From positions 1-52,723 of the forward strand of contig JBGQDM010000007.1 in the NCBI GenBank assembly GCA_041495845.1: a DNA stretch of 52,723 nucleotides. The letters run 5' to 3'. Each line of letters opens with the position of its first letter. The first letter of the stretch is position 1. This DNA is from JBGQDM01 sp041495845. GTDB lineage: Bacteria > Acidobacteriota > Terriglobia > Terriglobales > Acidobacteriaceae. The translations under genes were made by a program, and so were the position numbers. The notes below the pieces were generated by a model, which saw only the letters and a list, made by a program, of their open reading frames with translations, was not told the DNA's origin and ran no database searches. Of the stretch, positions 34,057-42,605 are shown piece after piece.

Positions 34057-34551
34057 TCATTTGTTGGGCTCGTGTCGACGAACAAGAAGATAAAGCAGCG
34101 GGTTTGAAATGAATGACAAAAACCAACTCGGAAATAGATTCTCAGGACGAATCGCCCAATGGATGGCTATGTATACCGTGTTCAGTAATACCAAGCTCGT
34201 CAGGGCCATAGAAAGAGCTCTCTCTGAGACGCCACCATGTTCGGAGACCACTACCGCGAGGGGAAACAGAAAGTTCGCCGCCACAAGTGCCAACAGTAAC
34301 TTGGCGATTCGGATTCGCTCTGGGGTAACTTTCAAAACCGGCTTCCACGGGTTCCAGGGGCGTCTATAAAAGGTGATGACCATTGCAATGCCGTGAATGG
34401 AGAAAAAGACCGCAAAGACCCAAACACTTTGCGGCAGAATTCTGTAGCCGGCCAAAGATGCGAAGTACCAGACCAAGGCACCCAACGAGGCGGTGCACCC
34501 GTAGACAAAGCAAGACTGTGCGGCTACCTTCCCCATCGTTAGTCCCAGCAC
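34057..34551 (-). CDS. Hypothetical four-helix membrane protein
   Basis: 164 residues with four hydrophobic segments (about 20-36, 43-60, 84-104 and 113-132). There is no known motif. A start at the second Met (34536) would remove its overlap with the RHS-like remnant upstream. The nearby remnant raises the possibility that it is an immunity-type protein left from a polymorphic toxin locus, but nothing in its own sequence shows that. A lipoprotein gene follows downstream on the same strand. Confidence 0.55.
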   Translation of the reverse strand: MLGLTMGKVAAQSCFVYGCTASLGALVWYFASLAGYRILPQSVWVFAVFFSIHGIAMVITFYRRPWNPWKPVLKVTPERIRIAKLLLALVAANFLFPLAVVVSEHGGVSERALSMALTSLVLLNTVYIAIHWAIRPENLFPSWFLSFISNPLLYLLVRRHEPNK

Positions 34552-34791
34552 TTAGTCGCGTCGTAGACGACCGAAGCAGCGTTGAGCAGATTGCCAATTG
34601 TCCCGGCCGCCGATGCTGCTTTTGCTAATCTCGTTAGTGTTCCAATCGACGCAAAGCGTTCGCCTGGCTCTGTGCAGATTTGCAGACATCGGCACCGGAC
34701 AAACCCCAATGGATCTGAGAAGCGAGTGCCCGGCAATCGGATTGTAAGGCATAGGGCGGTGGTAGTACGGTCCGTTGTATTTTCGTTCCAA
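34539..34791 (-). pseudogene. Probable remnant of an RHS/YD-repeat protein C-terminus
   Basis: Reading one minus-strand frame gives NGPYYHRPMPYNPIAGHSLL (ending near 34712); reading the next frame from 34715 gives DPLGF. Joined, they match the RHS core-end signature (YYYRARYYDPxxGRFLxxDPLGF pattern). The signature is split by a one-base shift and the region continues only for about 160 bp with no intact domain. The frame after DPLGF (GTLTRLAKAASAAGTIGNLL...) is a possible toxin-tip leftover. Recognition rests on this single motif. Confidence 0.4.
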
Positions 34792-35007
34792 GCGAACTGT
34801 GCGTTTTCACTAGGAGGGAAGACCGTAAACGCCGGCTGCAAAACCGAGCATTTCGCTTTTAATTCGCCTCATGGTGAGGCGTTCATTCGTCCTTGTTGCC
34901 CGACCAACCCCTTGCTATAATCCCGCCCCGTTCGGCAATTTGTTTTACGGCAGCTGCCGACCAGTCATCTTACCTAGGTTACCGTGCCGGGCACGCGGAG
35001 GGACGCG

Positions 35008-35427
35008 ATGTTTGACGAAAGAAAGCTCTACATGCGCGATGACGAAATGGACGAGTTCGGCGACAGCGGCGCCTACAGCGACGCCATTGAAGAGGACTAC
35101 GAAGAAGAAGAGGAAGAAGAATCGGACGTGCCCGTGATAGGCGAACGGGCACCGGCACCGGTCGCAGCACTGCCGCCGCCGTCTGCACCGATGGTTCCAC
35201 CCGCCAAGAAACCTGCCGCGAAGAAACCCGCCGCCAAGAAGCCCGCCAAAAAGAAACCCGCCAAGAAGAAGGCGGCAAAGAAACCGGCGAAGAAAAAAGC
35301 GGCGCGGAAGAAGAAGCCGGTGAAGAAGGTAGCCAAGAAGAGAAAGCCGGCAAAGAAAGCCAGGAAACCTGCGCGCAAGGCCAAGAAGAAGTCAGGCAAG
35401 AAGGCCAAGAAGCGCGGCCGCCGCTAG
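35008..35427 (+). CDS. Histone H1-like Lys/Ala-rich DNA-binding protein with acidic N-terminus
   Basis: 139 residues from ATG 35008, with GGAGGG 7 bp upstream; an in-frame GTG at 34984 is less likely. The first 55 residues are strongly acidic (EEDYEEEEEEES). A Pro/Ala hinge follows (APVAALPPPSAPMVPPAKK). The rest is a run of (A/P)AKK(K/P) repeats from about 70 to the end, like eukaryotic histone H1 tails and bacterial AlgP/Hc1-type proteins. It should bind DNA nonspecifically through the tail, with the acidic part possibly self-shielding. It is a single gene, convergent with panC. Confidence 0.8.
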   Translation: MFDERKLYMRDDEMDEFGDSGAYSDAIEEDYEEEEEEESDVPVIGERAPAPVAALPPPSAPMVPPAKKPAAKKPAAKKPAKKKPAKKKAAKKPAKKKAARKKKPVKKVAKKRKPAKKARKPARKAKKKSGKKAKKRGRR

Positions 35428-35541
35428 GCATCGAGGCCGAATCAATTCTGAGGCTTCCGGCACTTGGCACTCCTGGAATGACAACCGCTACTTTGGTCTG
35501 GACGGCCGAGGGCGGCCGTCGCCACGCAACCAGGTTCTTAC

Positions 35542-36414
35542 CTACTGCAACACGATGTTGTCGATCAGCCGCGTTGTCCCTACCCAGGCGGCCACGGCCA
35601 CCAAGGCCCCTGAGGCTTCGCTCATGGGCAGCAGAGTCTGCTCACTCACGATTTCAAAATAGTCCAGCCGCACTGCGGGTTCTTGCTGGAAGACCCGCTT
35701 CCCAGCTGCGATCAGCAACTCAGCTCGCTGCTCGCCACGCGCAAATTCCATCTCCACCTGCTGTAGGGACCGCCTGAGCACCAGCGCCTGTCTGCGCTGT
35801 GCAGCATCCAGGTAGGCATTCCGCGAACTCATGGCGAGCCCGTCCGCTTCACGCACAATGGGTCCGACTACGACTTCCACTGGCATGTCGAGATCGCGAA
35901 CCATGCACCGCAAGACGGCCACCTGCGCCGCGTCTTTCTGGCCGAAATATGCGGCCTCCGGCTCCACGATGTGGAACAGCTTGTTCACCACGGTGGCGAC
36001 TCCGCGAAAGTGTCCGGGCCGCGAACGCCCGCACAGACGCTCGCTCAACCCGTCCACCATCACATAAGTCACCGCGCCCGCGGGATACATTTCCGCTTCC
36101 GCCGGCGCAAACACAAAATCCACGCGCTCCCGCTCCAGCAGAGCGCAGTCCTGCTCCAGGTGGCGCGGATACTTGGCCAGGTCTTCTTGCGGTCCAAATT
36201 GCAACGGGTTCACAAAAATCGACACCACCACCGCGCCACACTGGGAACGCGCCGCTCGCACCAGCGAAAGATGTCCCTCATGCAGCGCTCCCATGGTCGG
36301 CACCAGGCCGACGCGCTGGTTCGCCCGCCGCGTGGCGGCGCGGGCGCTGCGCATCTCTTCGATGGTTCGGCAGATTCTCACGCGGGTGCGGGCTGGCCCA
36401 GAGCCGTTCTCCAT
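35542..36414 (-). CDS. panC: Pantothenate synthetase (pantoate-beta-alanine ligase)
   Basis: 290 residues from ATG 36414 (CAGGGA upstream); a GTG 12 bp earlier is an alternative. It joins pantoate and beta-alanine with ATP, the last step of pantothenate (vitamin B5, CoA) synthesis. The nucleotidyltransferase motif PTMGALHEGHLSLVRAA (HxGH), FVNPLQFGPQEDLAKYPR, GRSRPGHFRGVATVVNKLF, YFGQKDAAQ and VREADGLAMSSRNAYL are all intact. It sits 50 bp downstream of panB on the same strand, so panB-panC form an operon. Confidence 0.96.
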   Translation of the reverse strand: MENGSGPARTRVRICRTIEEMRSARAATRRANQRVGLVPTMGALHEGHLSLVRAARSQCGAVVVSIFVNPLQFGPQEDLAKYPRHLEQDCALLERERVDFVFAPAEAEMYPAGAVTYVMVDGLSERLCGRSRPGHFRGVATVVNKLFHIVEPEAAYFGQKDAAQVAVLRCMVRDLDMPVEVVVGPIVREADGLAMSSRNAYLDAAQRRQALVLRRSLQQVEMEFARGEQRAELLIAAGKRVFQQEPAVRLDYFEIVSEQTLLPMSEASGALVAVAAWVGTTRLIDNIVLQ

Positions 36415-36463
36415 GTTCCCTGGCACAAGGTTTCCTGACGCAAGATGTTCAACGCTCTAATAT

Positions 36464-37354
36464 TCAACGTTCCATGGTCCGCTTGCGGGCCACAATCGTC
36501 TCCAGCGCCGACTGCGCGTCCTTCGACAGGTGATAGGACTCGGTGTCCGCAGGAAAGCGGCGCGACTCAACGTCCGCTTTGAAGGCGGCGGCTGCGTCCA
36601 AGACCATGGCCCGGCCGTCGGCATACTGGCGGACGAACTTCGCCGCCGGGGATGGGCTCATCCCGAGCAAATCGTGGTAGACGAGAATCTGGCCATCGCA
36701 ATCCGGCCCGGCGCCAATCCCGATGGTGGGCACGCGCACTTCCGCCGTGATCATGGCGGCGACTTCTCGCGGGATGCCTTCGAGCAACAAGGCAAACACG
36801 CCGGCCCGTTCGAGCGCGACCGCGTCTTTCATCAACCGCTCGGCTGCACCTAACGTCTTCCCCTGGACTTTGTAGCCGCCCATGAGGTTGACGGACTGCG
36901 GCGTCAGGCCAATATGCCCGATGACGGGTACTTCGGCATCGACCACCTGGGCAATCAGGTCGGCGCGCTTTTCTCCGCCCTCGATTTTCACCGCTTCCGC
37001 TCCGCCCTCTTTGAGGAAGCGCGTCGCGTTGGCCACCGCGTCTCTGCGGCTGACGTGATATGACGCATAGGGCATGTCCGCGACCAGCAGGGCGTACTTC
37101 ACCGCTCGCCGCACCGCGCGGGTGTGGTGCAGCATTTCATCCACGGTGACCGGCAGCGTGGTGTCGTAGCCGAGAACGGTCATCGCCAGCGAGTCTCCCA
37201 CCAGGATGAGGTCGATGCCGGCTTCGTCCACCAGACGCGCACTGGCGTAGTCGTAGGCGGTGAGACACGAAATTACTTCGTGCCGCAGCTTTTTTTCTTG
37301 TAAGGAAGAGACAGTAATTTTCCGGCGAGGCTCGCCGATCGGCGTGATGCTCAC
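36464..37354 (-). CDS. panB: 3-methyl-2-oxobutanoate (ketopantoate) hydroxymethyltransferase
   Basis: 296 residues from a GTG at 37354, which has GGAGGG 4-5 bp upstream; an overlapping ATG at 37356 is out of frame. It transfers a hydroxymethyl group from methylene-tetrahydrofolate to ketoisovalerate. The TIM-barrel motifs are present: CLTAYDYASARLVDEAGIDLILVGDSLAMTVLG, the metal Asp/Glu in VADMPYASY and EAVKIEGG, IGHIGLTPQSVN, LLLEGIPREVA, IGIGAGPDCDGQILVYHDLLG. First gene of panBC. Confidence 0.97.
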   Translation of the reverse strand: MSITPIGEPRRKITVSSLQEKKLRHEVISCLTAYDYASARLVDEAGIDLILVGDSLAMTVLGYDTTLPVTVDEMLHHTRAVRRAVKYALLVADMPYASYHVSRRDAVANATRFLKEGGAEAVKIEGGEKRADLIAQVVDAEVPVIGHIGLTPQSVNLMGGYKVQGKTLGAAERLMKDAVALERAGVFALLLEGIPREVAAMITAEVRVPTIGIGAGPDCDGQILVYHDLLGMSPSPAAKFVRQYADGRAMVLDAAAAFKADVESRRFPADTESYHLSKDAQSALETIVARKRTMER

Positions 37355-37529
37355 ATTACCCTCCAGTGCCCTTCCGCATGGGCGGATAGAGCCTGTACTT
37401 CACGGGATGCACTGGAGCCATTCTAGCTGCAGGAAGCCGCGAGCGCCAGTCGCAGGGATGTCATCGTCAGCTAACCATAACTGTTTCAAGTATTTGCGAG
37501 ACTTTTTACTGGCACCACCCGGCGAAGAG

Positions 37530-37976
37530 CTAGGGGCGAATACTGGCCCGCCGTTTCGTGGCGAGGTGCTCTAGCCGCTTCATCGACCACTCTAGGAAAA
37601 AAATAATCAGTGCACTCTCTATGAAAACGAGGACGACCCACTGCCAACCGAGAAGAGGATGAACATGCTTACTGTAAAAGAGCAATCCCAAGGTGTGAAG
37701 CACGAGCAACGCGGACATCGCGAGCCAGAAAGCAACGCGCCGCCTCCAATGCCAGAGGCGATAAATCAAGCACCCCAGGAAAGCCGTCGTAAACCAGGCA
37801 TCCCGCACCAGCCTGTCATTCCTGTCCCAAGCTGCTCCGACGCTAGGGAACCAGAGCAGCATAACGAATAGCACTACAGCAAGAAGCAAAGCGGACAACG
37901 CCCCCCAAGCGTAGGGGCGGTATGATGCCGTTTGTACGAGACGGTTCTCTGGGGGCTCGTGTTGCATCATCATCAT
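37530..37976 (-). CDS. Hypothetical membrane protein
   Basis: 148 residues from the first of four consecutive ATG codons (37976, GGGATCC upstream); the frame is open to 38015. Four hydrophobic segments are visible (about 25-45, 60-76, 81-101 and 107-127), ending in a basic tail. No family is recognised. It lies between the deoxynucleoside kinase and panB on the same strand, where many relatives have a compact folate/pantothenate cluster, so it may be a later insertion. The 175 bp between it and panB show no element. Confidence 0.5.
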   Translation of the reverse strand: MMMMQHEPPENRLVQTASYRPYAWGALSALLLAVVLFVMLLWFPSVGAAWDRNDRLVRDAWFTTAFLGCLIYRLWHWRRRVAFWLAMSALLVLHTLGLLFYSKHVHPLLGWQWVVLVFIESALIIFFLEWSMKRLEHLATKRRASIRP

Positions 37977-38126
37977 CAAGGATCCCAGATGGTAGAGCAA
38001 TTCCCTGAAGCCCAAGACTTGTGCTCGTCCGCATGAGTCGGAAATTTCGGCGCGGCTGAAAGCTGCGCCGCTTCAAACTCAATCCGCACATTCCGGCTCC
38101 AGCAGCCGGTGAGAGCCGAACGCGCC

Positions 38127-38792
38127 TTACGCGCTCTGGGCCTCTTGCGACCCCAGCGGCAGGAAGTACTGTGTCCCGCGAATCGGCTCCGAGACTTTCT
38201 TCAGCAGCTCCGCCAGGTCCTGGTTGCGGTCGACAAAGTCGATTTCCGAAGTGTTCACAATCAGCAGGTCCGACGCCGTGTAGTGATAGAAAAAGTGTTC
38301 GTAGGCTTTGGCCACTTCCTCCAGATAGTCGTCACTGACCGCGCTCTCCGCCGCCACGTTTTTCTTGCGCATCCGCTTCTTCAACACTTCCGGCGTGGCT
38401 TGCAAATAAATCACCAGGTCCGGGGTGGGAACCTGCTGGCGAAAGGAGTTGTAATAGCGGTTGTAGGTCTCAAGTTCGGTGTCGTTGAGGTTGAGGCAGG
38501 CGAAGAGCTTGTCTTTTTCGAAAATAAAATCGGCGACGATCACGCGCTGCGAACGGGGGCCCAGGTCGAGGTCTTTGAGCGCCTCGAAGCGGCGGATGAG
38601 AAAGGCCATCTGCGCCTGAAAGGCCGCTCCGTGCTCACCTTCATAAAAAGCGCGCAGGAATGGATTGTCGTCCGGTTCGGTCAGCCGCTGCGCGTTCAGA
38701 CGTTCCGCCAGAAATTGCGCCAGCGTGGTTTTCCCGACACGAATCGGTCCTTCGACTGCGATGTAGCGGGGGCTCTCGAACAGTTTCGCCAT
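38127..38792 (-). CDS. Deoxynucleoside kinase (deoxyadenosine/deoxyguanosine kinase-like)
   Basis: 221 residues. The P-loop YIAVEGPIRVGKTTLAQFLA (about 10-29), the lid and substrate motifs VIVADFIFEKDKLFA, TPDLVIYLQATPEVLKKRM and the late VNTSEIDFV are those of the dNK family, which phosphorylates deoxynucleosides for the salvage of dNTPs. The P-loop has Arg after GPI where many members have Gly (GxIGxGKT), a small deviation. It precedes the membrane protein and panBC on the same strand. The preferred nucleoside cannot be told from the sequence. Confidence 0.9.
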   Translation of the reverse strand: MAKLFESPRYIAVEGPIRVGKTTLAQFLAERLNAQRLTEPDDNPFLRAFYEGEHGAAFQAQMAFLIRRFEALKDLDLGPRSQRVIVADFIFEKDKLFACLNLNDTELETYNRYYNSFRQQVPTPDLVIYLQATPEVLKKRMRKKNVAAESAVSDDYLEEVAKAYEHFFYHYTASDLLIVNTSEIDFVDRNQDLAELLKKVSEPIRGTQYFLPLGSQEAQSA

Positions 38793-38917
38793 GGGGACGG
38801 GGTATGGAAAGAATCTTTCGCAGCATATCGCTCCCTCGTCCAGATGGCAATTGCGCGATCAGTAACCCCACCAGGGAGGGGCAACGCGGCGAGGCGGCTC
38901 CCGTATAATCAAGCTTC

Positions 38918-39454
38918 ATGTCCGATGTGCGTCGCGGTTTGATTATCGTCAACACCGGCCCCGGCAAAGGCAAGACTACCGCCGCCATGGGCACTGGACT
39001 CCGCGCCGTCGGCCAGGGACTGCGGGTCCTGATGCTGCAGTTTCTGAAGGGTTCGTGGCACTACGGTGAACTGGACGCCGTGCAGGCGTTTGGCGGCAAG
39101 TTTGTCATGAAACAGCTGGGCCGCGGCTTTGTGAAAGTGGGCGCGGAGAAACCCGATCCCGAGGATGTGCGGCTGGTCGAGGCCGCGTGGGCGGAAGCGG
39201 ACCTCGCCATCCACTCCGGCGAGTGGGACCTGGTCATTCTCGATGAGATCAATTACGCCATCAGCTATGGCATGCTCGACCCCGCCAAGGTGGTGGAAAG
39301 CCTGCGACGCAAGCCTGAGCTCGTCCATGTTGTCTTGACGGGACGCAACGCCCACCCCACAATTGTGGACGTTGCCGATACGGTGACTGAAATGCGCCAG
39401 GTCAAACACGCCTACGAGAAAGGCGTGATGGCCCAGAGAGGAATCGAGTACTGA
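38918..39454 (+). CDS. cobO: Cob(I)yrinic acid a,c-diamide adenosyltransferase
   Basis: 178 residues. The CobA/CobO/BtuR-type P-loop VNTGPGKGKTTAAMGTGLRA (about 11-30), MLQFLKGSW, LVILDEINYAISYGML and VVLTGRNAHP are intact. It transfers the adenosyl group of ATP to cob(I)alamin or its precursors, making the B12 coenzyme. No other cobalamin genes are visible, so it probably works in salvage or with genes elsewhere. It is divergent from the kinase gene; 125 bp separate the two starts. Confidence 0.94.
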   Translation: MSDVRRGLIIVNTGPGKGKTTAAMGTGLRAVGQGLRVLMLQFLKGSWHYGELDAVQAFGGKFVMKQLGRGFVKVGAEKPDPEDVRLVEAAWAEADLAIHSGEWDLVILDEINYAISYGMLDPAKVVESLRRKPELVHVVLTGRNAHPTIVDVADTVTEMRQVKHAYEKGVMAQRGIEY

Positions 39455-39460
39455 AATCTG

Positions 39461-39576
39461 TAATTTGGTGATTTCGTAATTTGGTAATTTGAAAACCGGC
39501 GCTGGCAGGGCTGCTTGTGTCCGAGGCCCAGGAAAACAAAATTGCCAAATCGCAAAATTACCAAATCACAAATTTT
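39461..39576. repeat. AT-rich inverted repeat upstream of accD
   Basis: The left arm (39461-39491; GTAATTTGGTGATTTCGTAA...) and right arm (39537-39576; ...AAATTACCAAATCACAAATT) are imperfect inverted repeats around a 45-bp GC-rich centre. The right arm ends 3 bp before the accD ATG and has replaced any normal ribosome-binding site. Confidence 0.7.
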
Positions 39577-39579
39577 CTT

Positions 39580-40428
39580 ATGGCTTGGTTTAAGCGCGAA
39601 GGCAACGAACTCGACACTTCCGGCGAACGCAAAGTTCGCACCGAAGGGTTGTGGGTAAAGTGCGATGGGTGCCGCCAGGTCATCTGGAAAAAGGACCTGG
39701 AAGAGAACCTTAACTGCTGCCCCAAGTGCAACAAGCACTTCCGCATTGATGCGCGGGCCCGCCTGGCGCATCTTCTCGACGACAACCAATATGAGGTGGA
39801 CGACGCCAATCTTGCTTCCACCGATCCGCTGAAATTCGTCGACCTGAAGCCGTATTCTTCGCGGCTGACCGCCGCCAAGCGCGAGACCGGACTCAACGAC
39901 GCCGTCATCAACGCCCGTGGCAAACTCAACGGCCGGGCCGTCATTGTGAGTTCCATGGAATACAGTTTCATCGGCGGCAGCATGGGTTCGGTGGTAGGCG
40001 AAGCCATCACCCGCGCGGTGGAGCGGGCCACGGGTACACGCACGCCCCTCATTATTGTTTCTGCCTCGGGTGGCGCCCGCATGATGGAAGGCGTCATCAG
40101 CTTGATGCAACTGGCCAAAATCTCGGCTGCACTGGCTCGCATGGACGCCGCCCGCGTCCCCTTTATTTCCGTCCTCACCGACCCTACCACCGGGGGCGTG
40201 ACCGCTTCCTTTGCCATGCTCGGCGACCTCAACATTGCAGAACCGGGCGCGTTGATCGGCTTTGCCGGTCCCCGCGTCATCGAACAAACCATCCGGCAGA
40301 AACTTCCCGCTGGCTTTCAGCGCGCGGAATTCCTTCTCGAACACGGCATGCTGGATGCGGTGGTGGCGCGCCGAGAGCTCAAGGCCTACATCGCGCGAGC
40401 ACTGGAGTTCATGGTTAAAGCTGCGTAG
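39580..40428 (+). CDS. accD: Acetyl-CoA carboxylase carboxyltransferase subunit beta
   Basis: 282 residues from ATG 39580; the frame is open to 39517, but that part is repeat sequence. A Cys4 zinc ribbon (KCDGCRQVIWKKDL...NCCPKCNKHF, about 24-50) is followed by the crotonase-fold carboxyltransferase (SMEYSFIGGSMGSVVGEAIT, IIVSASGGARMMEG, VLTDPTTGGVTASFAMLGD, AEPGALIGFAGPRVIEQT). With AccA it moves the carboxyl from biotin to acetyl-CoA, making malonyl-CoA for fatty acid synthesis. There is no Shine-Dalgarno, because an AT-rich repeat abuts the start. folC, a frequent neighbour, is absent. Confidence 0.96.
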   Translation: MAWFKREGNELDTSGERKVRTEGLWVKCDGCRQVIWKKDLEENLNCCPKCNKHFRIDARARLAHLLDDNQYEVDDANLASTDPLKFVDLKPYSSRLTAAKRETGLNDAVINARGKLNGRAVIVSSMEYSFIGGSMGSVVGEAITRAVERATGTRTPLIIVSASGGARMMEGVISLMQLAKISAALARMDAARVPFISVLTDPTTGGVTASFAMLGDLNIAEPGALIGFAGPRVIEQTIRQKLPAGFQRAEFLLEHGMLDAVVARRELKAYIARALEFMVKAA

Positions 40429-40433
40429 GAAAA

Positions 40434-40486
40434 GTCCTAAATCGCAGAGTGCGCGGAGAACTGCCGCAGAGATCGCGGAGAAACCT
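40434..40486 (+). repeat. Intergenic repeat, CGCAGAGGACGC family, copy 3
   Basis: TCCTAAATCGCAGAGTGCGC followed by GGAGAACTGCCGCAGAGATC, just after the accD stop. It shares GGAGAACTGCCGCAGAG almost exactly with copy 4. Confidence 0.65.
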
Positions 40487-40510
40487 AAACTTCCTGTATG
40501 ATTTCCTGCC

Positions 40511-41806
40511 ATGCGACGCCTGCTCTCGCTCTGCACCCTCTTCCTTGCCGCCTCCGCCTTTGCCCAGACTGGATCCCTGACCGTGATTCGCGCCGGTACT
40601 CTGATTGACGGCAAGTCTGACGCCCTTCGTCACAACCAGCTCATCTTCATTCGCGGCAACCGTATTCAGGCTGTCTCCGATGCCTCCGCTCCGATTCCCG
40701 CCGGGGCAACCGTTCTCGACCTTTCGCACTCGACGGTACTCCCCGGGTTGATCGACACGCACACGCACATTTTTCTGCAGGGCGAAGACCCCGCGCAGGG
40801 TGGATACGACATCCAACTCTTGAATTACCCGGCTGCTTACCGGGCAGCGCGTGCCGTGGTGGCAGTTCGCCGCGCTCTGGAGCAGGGCTTCACCACGCTG
40901 CGGGATGTGGAAACTGAAGGCGCCGGCTACGGCGACGTGGGCATCAAGCGCGCCATTAACGAAGGCCACATTCCCGGCCCTCGCCTTTTTGTTGTTACCC
41001 GCGCCATCTCCAGCACCGGCGGTTATCCGCTGGAGGGTTATGCCCCGGAAGTGGACTTGCCGAAAGGCGCGCAGTTGATTGACGGCCCCGTCGAAGCCCG
41101 CAAAGCCACCCGCCAGCAACTGGAAAACGGCGCCGACTGGATCAAGGTCTACATGACGCATCGGTCGTGGGTGGGGAAGAACGGCGAACTGGTTTCGCAG
41201 CCGACCCTGACTCTGGAAGAGATCAAGGCCATCACCGACGAAGCGCACGGCTGGGGCAAACGTGTGGCCTGTCATGCCTACGGCGGCATCGGACTCCATC
41301 GCTCCCTCGATGGCGGGTGTGATTCGATCGAGCACGGACTGGATCTGGATGACGCGGCGGTGGCGCAGATGGTGCGGCAGGGTACGTGGCTCGTGCCCAC
41401 GATGAGCGTCTACTACTATGAGTGGGCGCCGGAGAACACGCCCGGCGGCCAGCGCGATCGCAAACGGGTGTCGGTGCATGGGGAATCCCTGAAGAAAGCC
41501 ATGAAAGCCGGCATCAAGATTGCTTTCGGAACTGACATTGGTGGGATTCCGTGGACAGATCCCATCGCGCAGGAATTTTCCCGAATGACCAGCTTTGGCA
41601 TGTCGCCCATGGACGCGATTCGCAGCGCGACATCGCGCGCCGCTGAACTGCTGGACCAGCAGGGCCAGCTTGGCGAAGTTTCCCCCGGTGCGCTCGCCGA
41701 CATCATTGCCCTGGATGCCGACCCGCTGCAGGACATCAAACAACTCGAGCACATCCGCTTCGTCATGAAAGACGGGCAGGTGTTCAAGAACGAGTCGGCG
41801 AAGTAG
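40511..41806 (+). CDS. Exported metal-dependent amidohydrolase (imidazolonepropionase-like)
   Basis: 431 residues. A signal peptide (MRRLLSLCTLFLAASAFAQT) shows export. The amidohydrolase metal motifs are complete: PGLIDTHTHIFLQ (HxH), the Lys in WIKVYMTHRS, ACHAYGG, DSIEHGLDL, and the final Asp in IAFGTDIGG. The N- and C-terminal beta-sandwich strands (TLIDGKSDA; GALADIIALDADPL) are typical of this Xaa-Pro-dipeptidase/imidazolonepropionase-like group, which cleaves peptides or cyclic amides. The actual substrate is unknown. It is flanked on both sides by copies of the same short repeat. Confidence 0.9.
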   Translation: MRRLLSLCTLFLAASAFAQTGSLTVIRAGTLIDGKSDALRHNQLIFIRGNRIQAVSDASAPIPAGATVLDLSHSTVLPGLIDTHTHIFLQGEDPAQGGYDIQLLNYPAAYRAARAVVAVRRALEQGFTTLRDVETEGAGYGDVGIKRAINEGHIPGPRLFVVTRAISSTGGYPLEGYAPEVDLPKGAQLIDGPVEARKATRQQLENGADWIKVYMTHRSWVGKNGELVSQPTLTLEEIKAITDEAHGWGKRVACHAYGGIGLHRSLDGGCDSIEHGLDLDDAAVAQMVRQGTWLVPTMSVYYYEWAPENTPGGQRDRKRVSVHGESLKKAMKAGIKIAFGTDIGGIPWTDPIAQEFSRMTSFGMSPMDAIRSATSRAAELLDQQGQLGEVSPGALADIIALDADPLQDIKQLEHIRFVMKDGQVFKNESAK

Positions 41807-41821
41807 CGTGGGCTAGGCCAA

Positions 41822-41873
41822 AATCCTAAAGCGCAGAGGACGCTGAGAACTGCCGCAGAGCGCGCGGAGAAAG
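41822..41873 (+). repeat. Intergenic repeat, CGCAGAGGACGC family, copy 4
   Basis: AATCCTAAAGCGCAGAGGAC followed by GCTGAGAACTGCCGCAGAGC, in the convergent gap between the amidohydrolase and the pirin gene. Confidence 0.65.
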
Positions 41874-41893
41874 TCTCAGGCCCTCGAGGCCTC

Positions 41894-42592
41894 TCACCCC
41901 AGATCAAACAGCAGCACTTCCGCGTTTTCTCCGGCGCGCAAGACGAGCTTTTCTTCGTCGCTGATTCCGGCGCCGTCTCCCTGGGCCAGTTCCTGGCCGT
42001 TCAGGGTCACCGCGCCCTTGGCCACCTGCACCCACGCATGTCGGCCTGAGGCGAGGGAATGTTCCACTTGTTCGCCGGGCGCAAGTCGCGCTACGTAGAG
42101 CCGCGTGTCGGCATGAATGGTGACGGCACCGTTTTCGCCGCCGGGAGCCGCGATCAGCCGCAGCTTGCCGCGCTTCTCTTCCGCCGGGAAACTCTTCTGC
42201 TCGTATCCGGGCTCGATCCCTTTTTGCTGCGGCAGAATCCAGATTTGCAGCAGGTGCACCGGCTCGGTTTTCGACGCGTTCATTTCGCTGTGCCGAATGC
42301 CCGAGCCAGCACTCATGCGCTGGCCGTCGCCCGGCCAGATCACCGATCCGTTGCCCAGGCTGTCGCTGTGTTCGAGAGCGCCTTCGAGCACGTAGGTGAT
42401 GATCTCCATGTCCCGATGGGGATGGAGCGGGAAGCCTTCGCCGGGAGCGACGTGGTCTTCGTTGATCACGCGCAACCCGCGGAAATGCATCCAGGCGGGG
42501 TCGTAGTAGGTGTCAAAAGAAAACGTATGCTGGGTCCGCAACCATCCAAAGTCCCCGCCCCCGCGTTCCTGACTGCGTCGCATCCGGATCAT
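41894..42592 (-). CDS. Pirin family protein (YhhW/quercetinase-like)
   Basis: 232 residues from ATG 42592, with GGAGGGGG 4 bp upstream; the longer open frame to 43756 is antisense to a membrane gene. The N-terminal cupin is typical: FDTYYDPAWMHFRGLRVINEDHVAPGEGFPLHPHRDMEIITYVLEG, with the metal-binding His-x-His, and later SAGSGIRHSEMN with His and Glu. Relatives act as metal-dependent quercetinases or redox-sensing cofactors. A perfect 18-bp palindrome (42606-42623) lies 13 bp upstream of the start. Confidence 0.92.
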   Translation of the reverse strand: MIRMRRSQERGGGDFGWLRTQHTFSFDTYYDPAWMHFRGLRVINEDHVAPGEGFPLHPHRDMEIITYVLEGALEHSDSLGNGSVIWPGDGQRMSAGSGIRHSEMNASKTEPVHLLQIWILPQQKGIEPGYEQKSFPAEEKRGKLRLIAAPGGENGAVTIHADTRLYVARLAPGEQVEHSLASGRHAWVQVAKGAVTLNGQELAQGDGAGISDEEKLVLRAGENAEVLLFDLG

Positions 42593-42605
42593 GGCCCCCT
42601 CCAAG

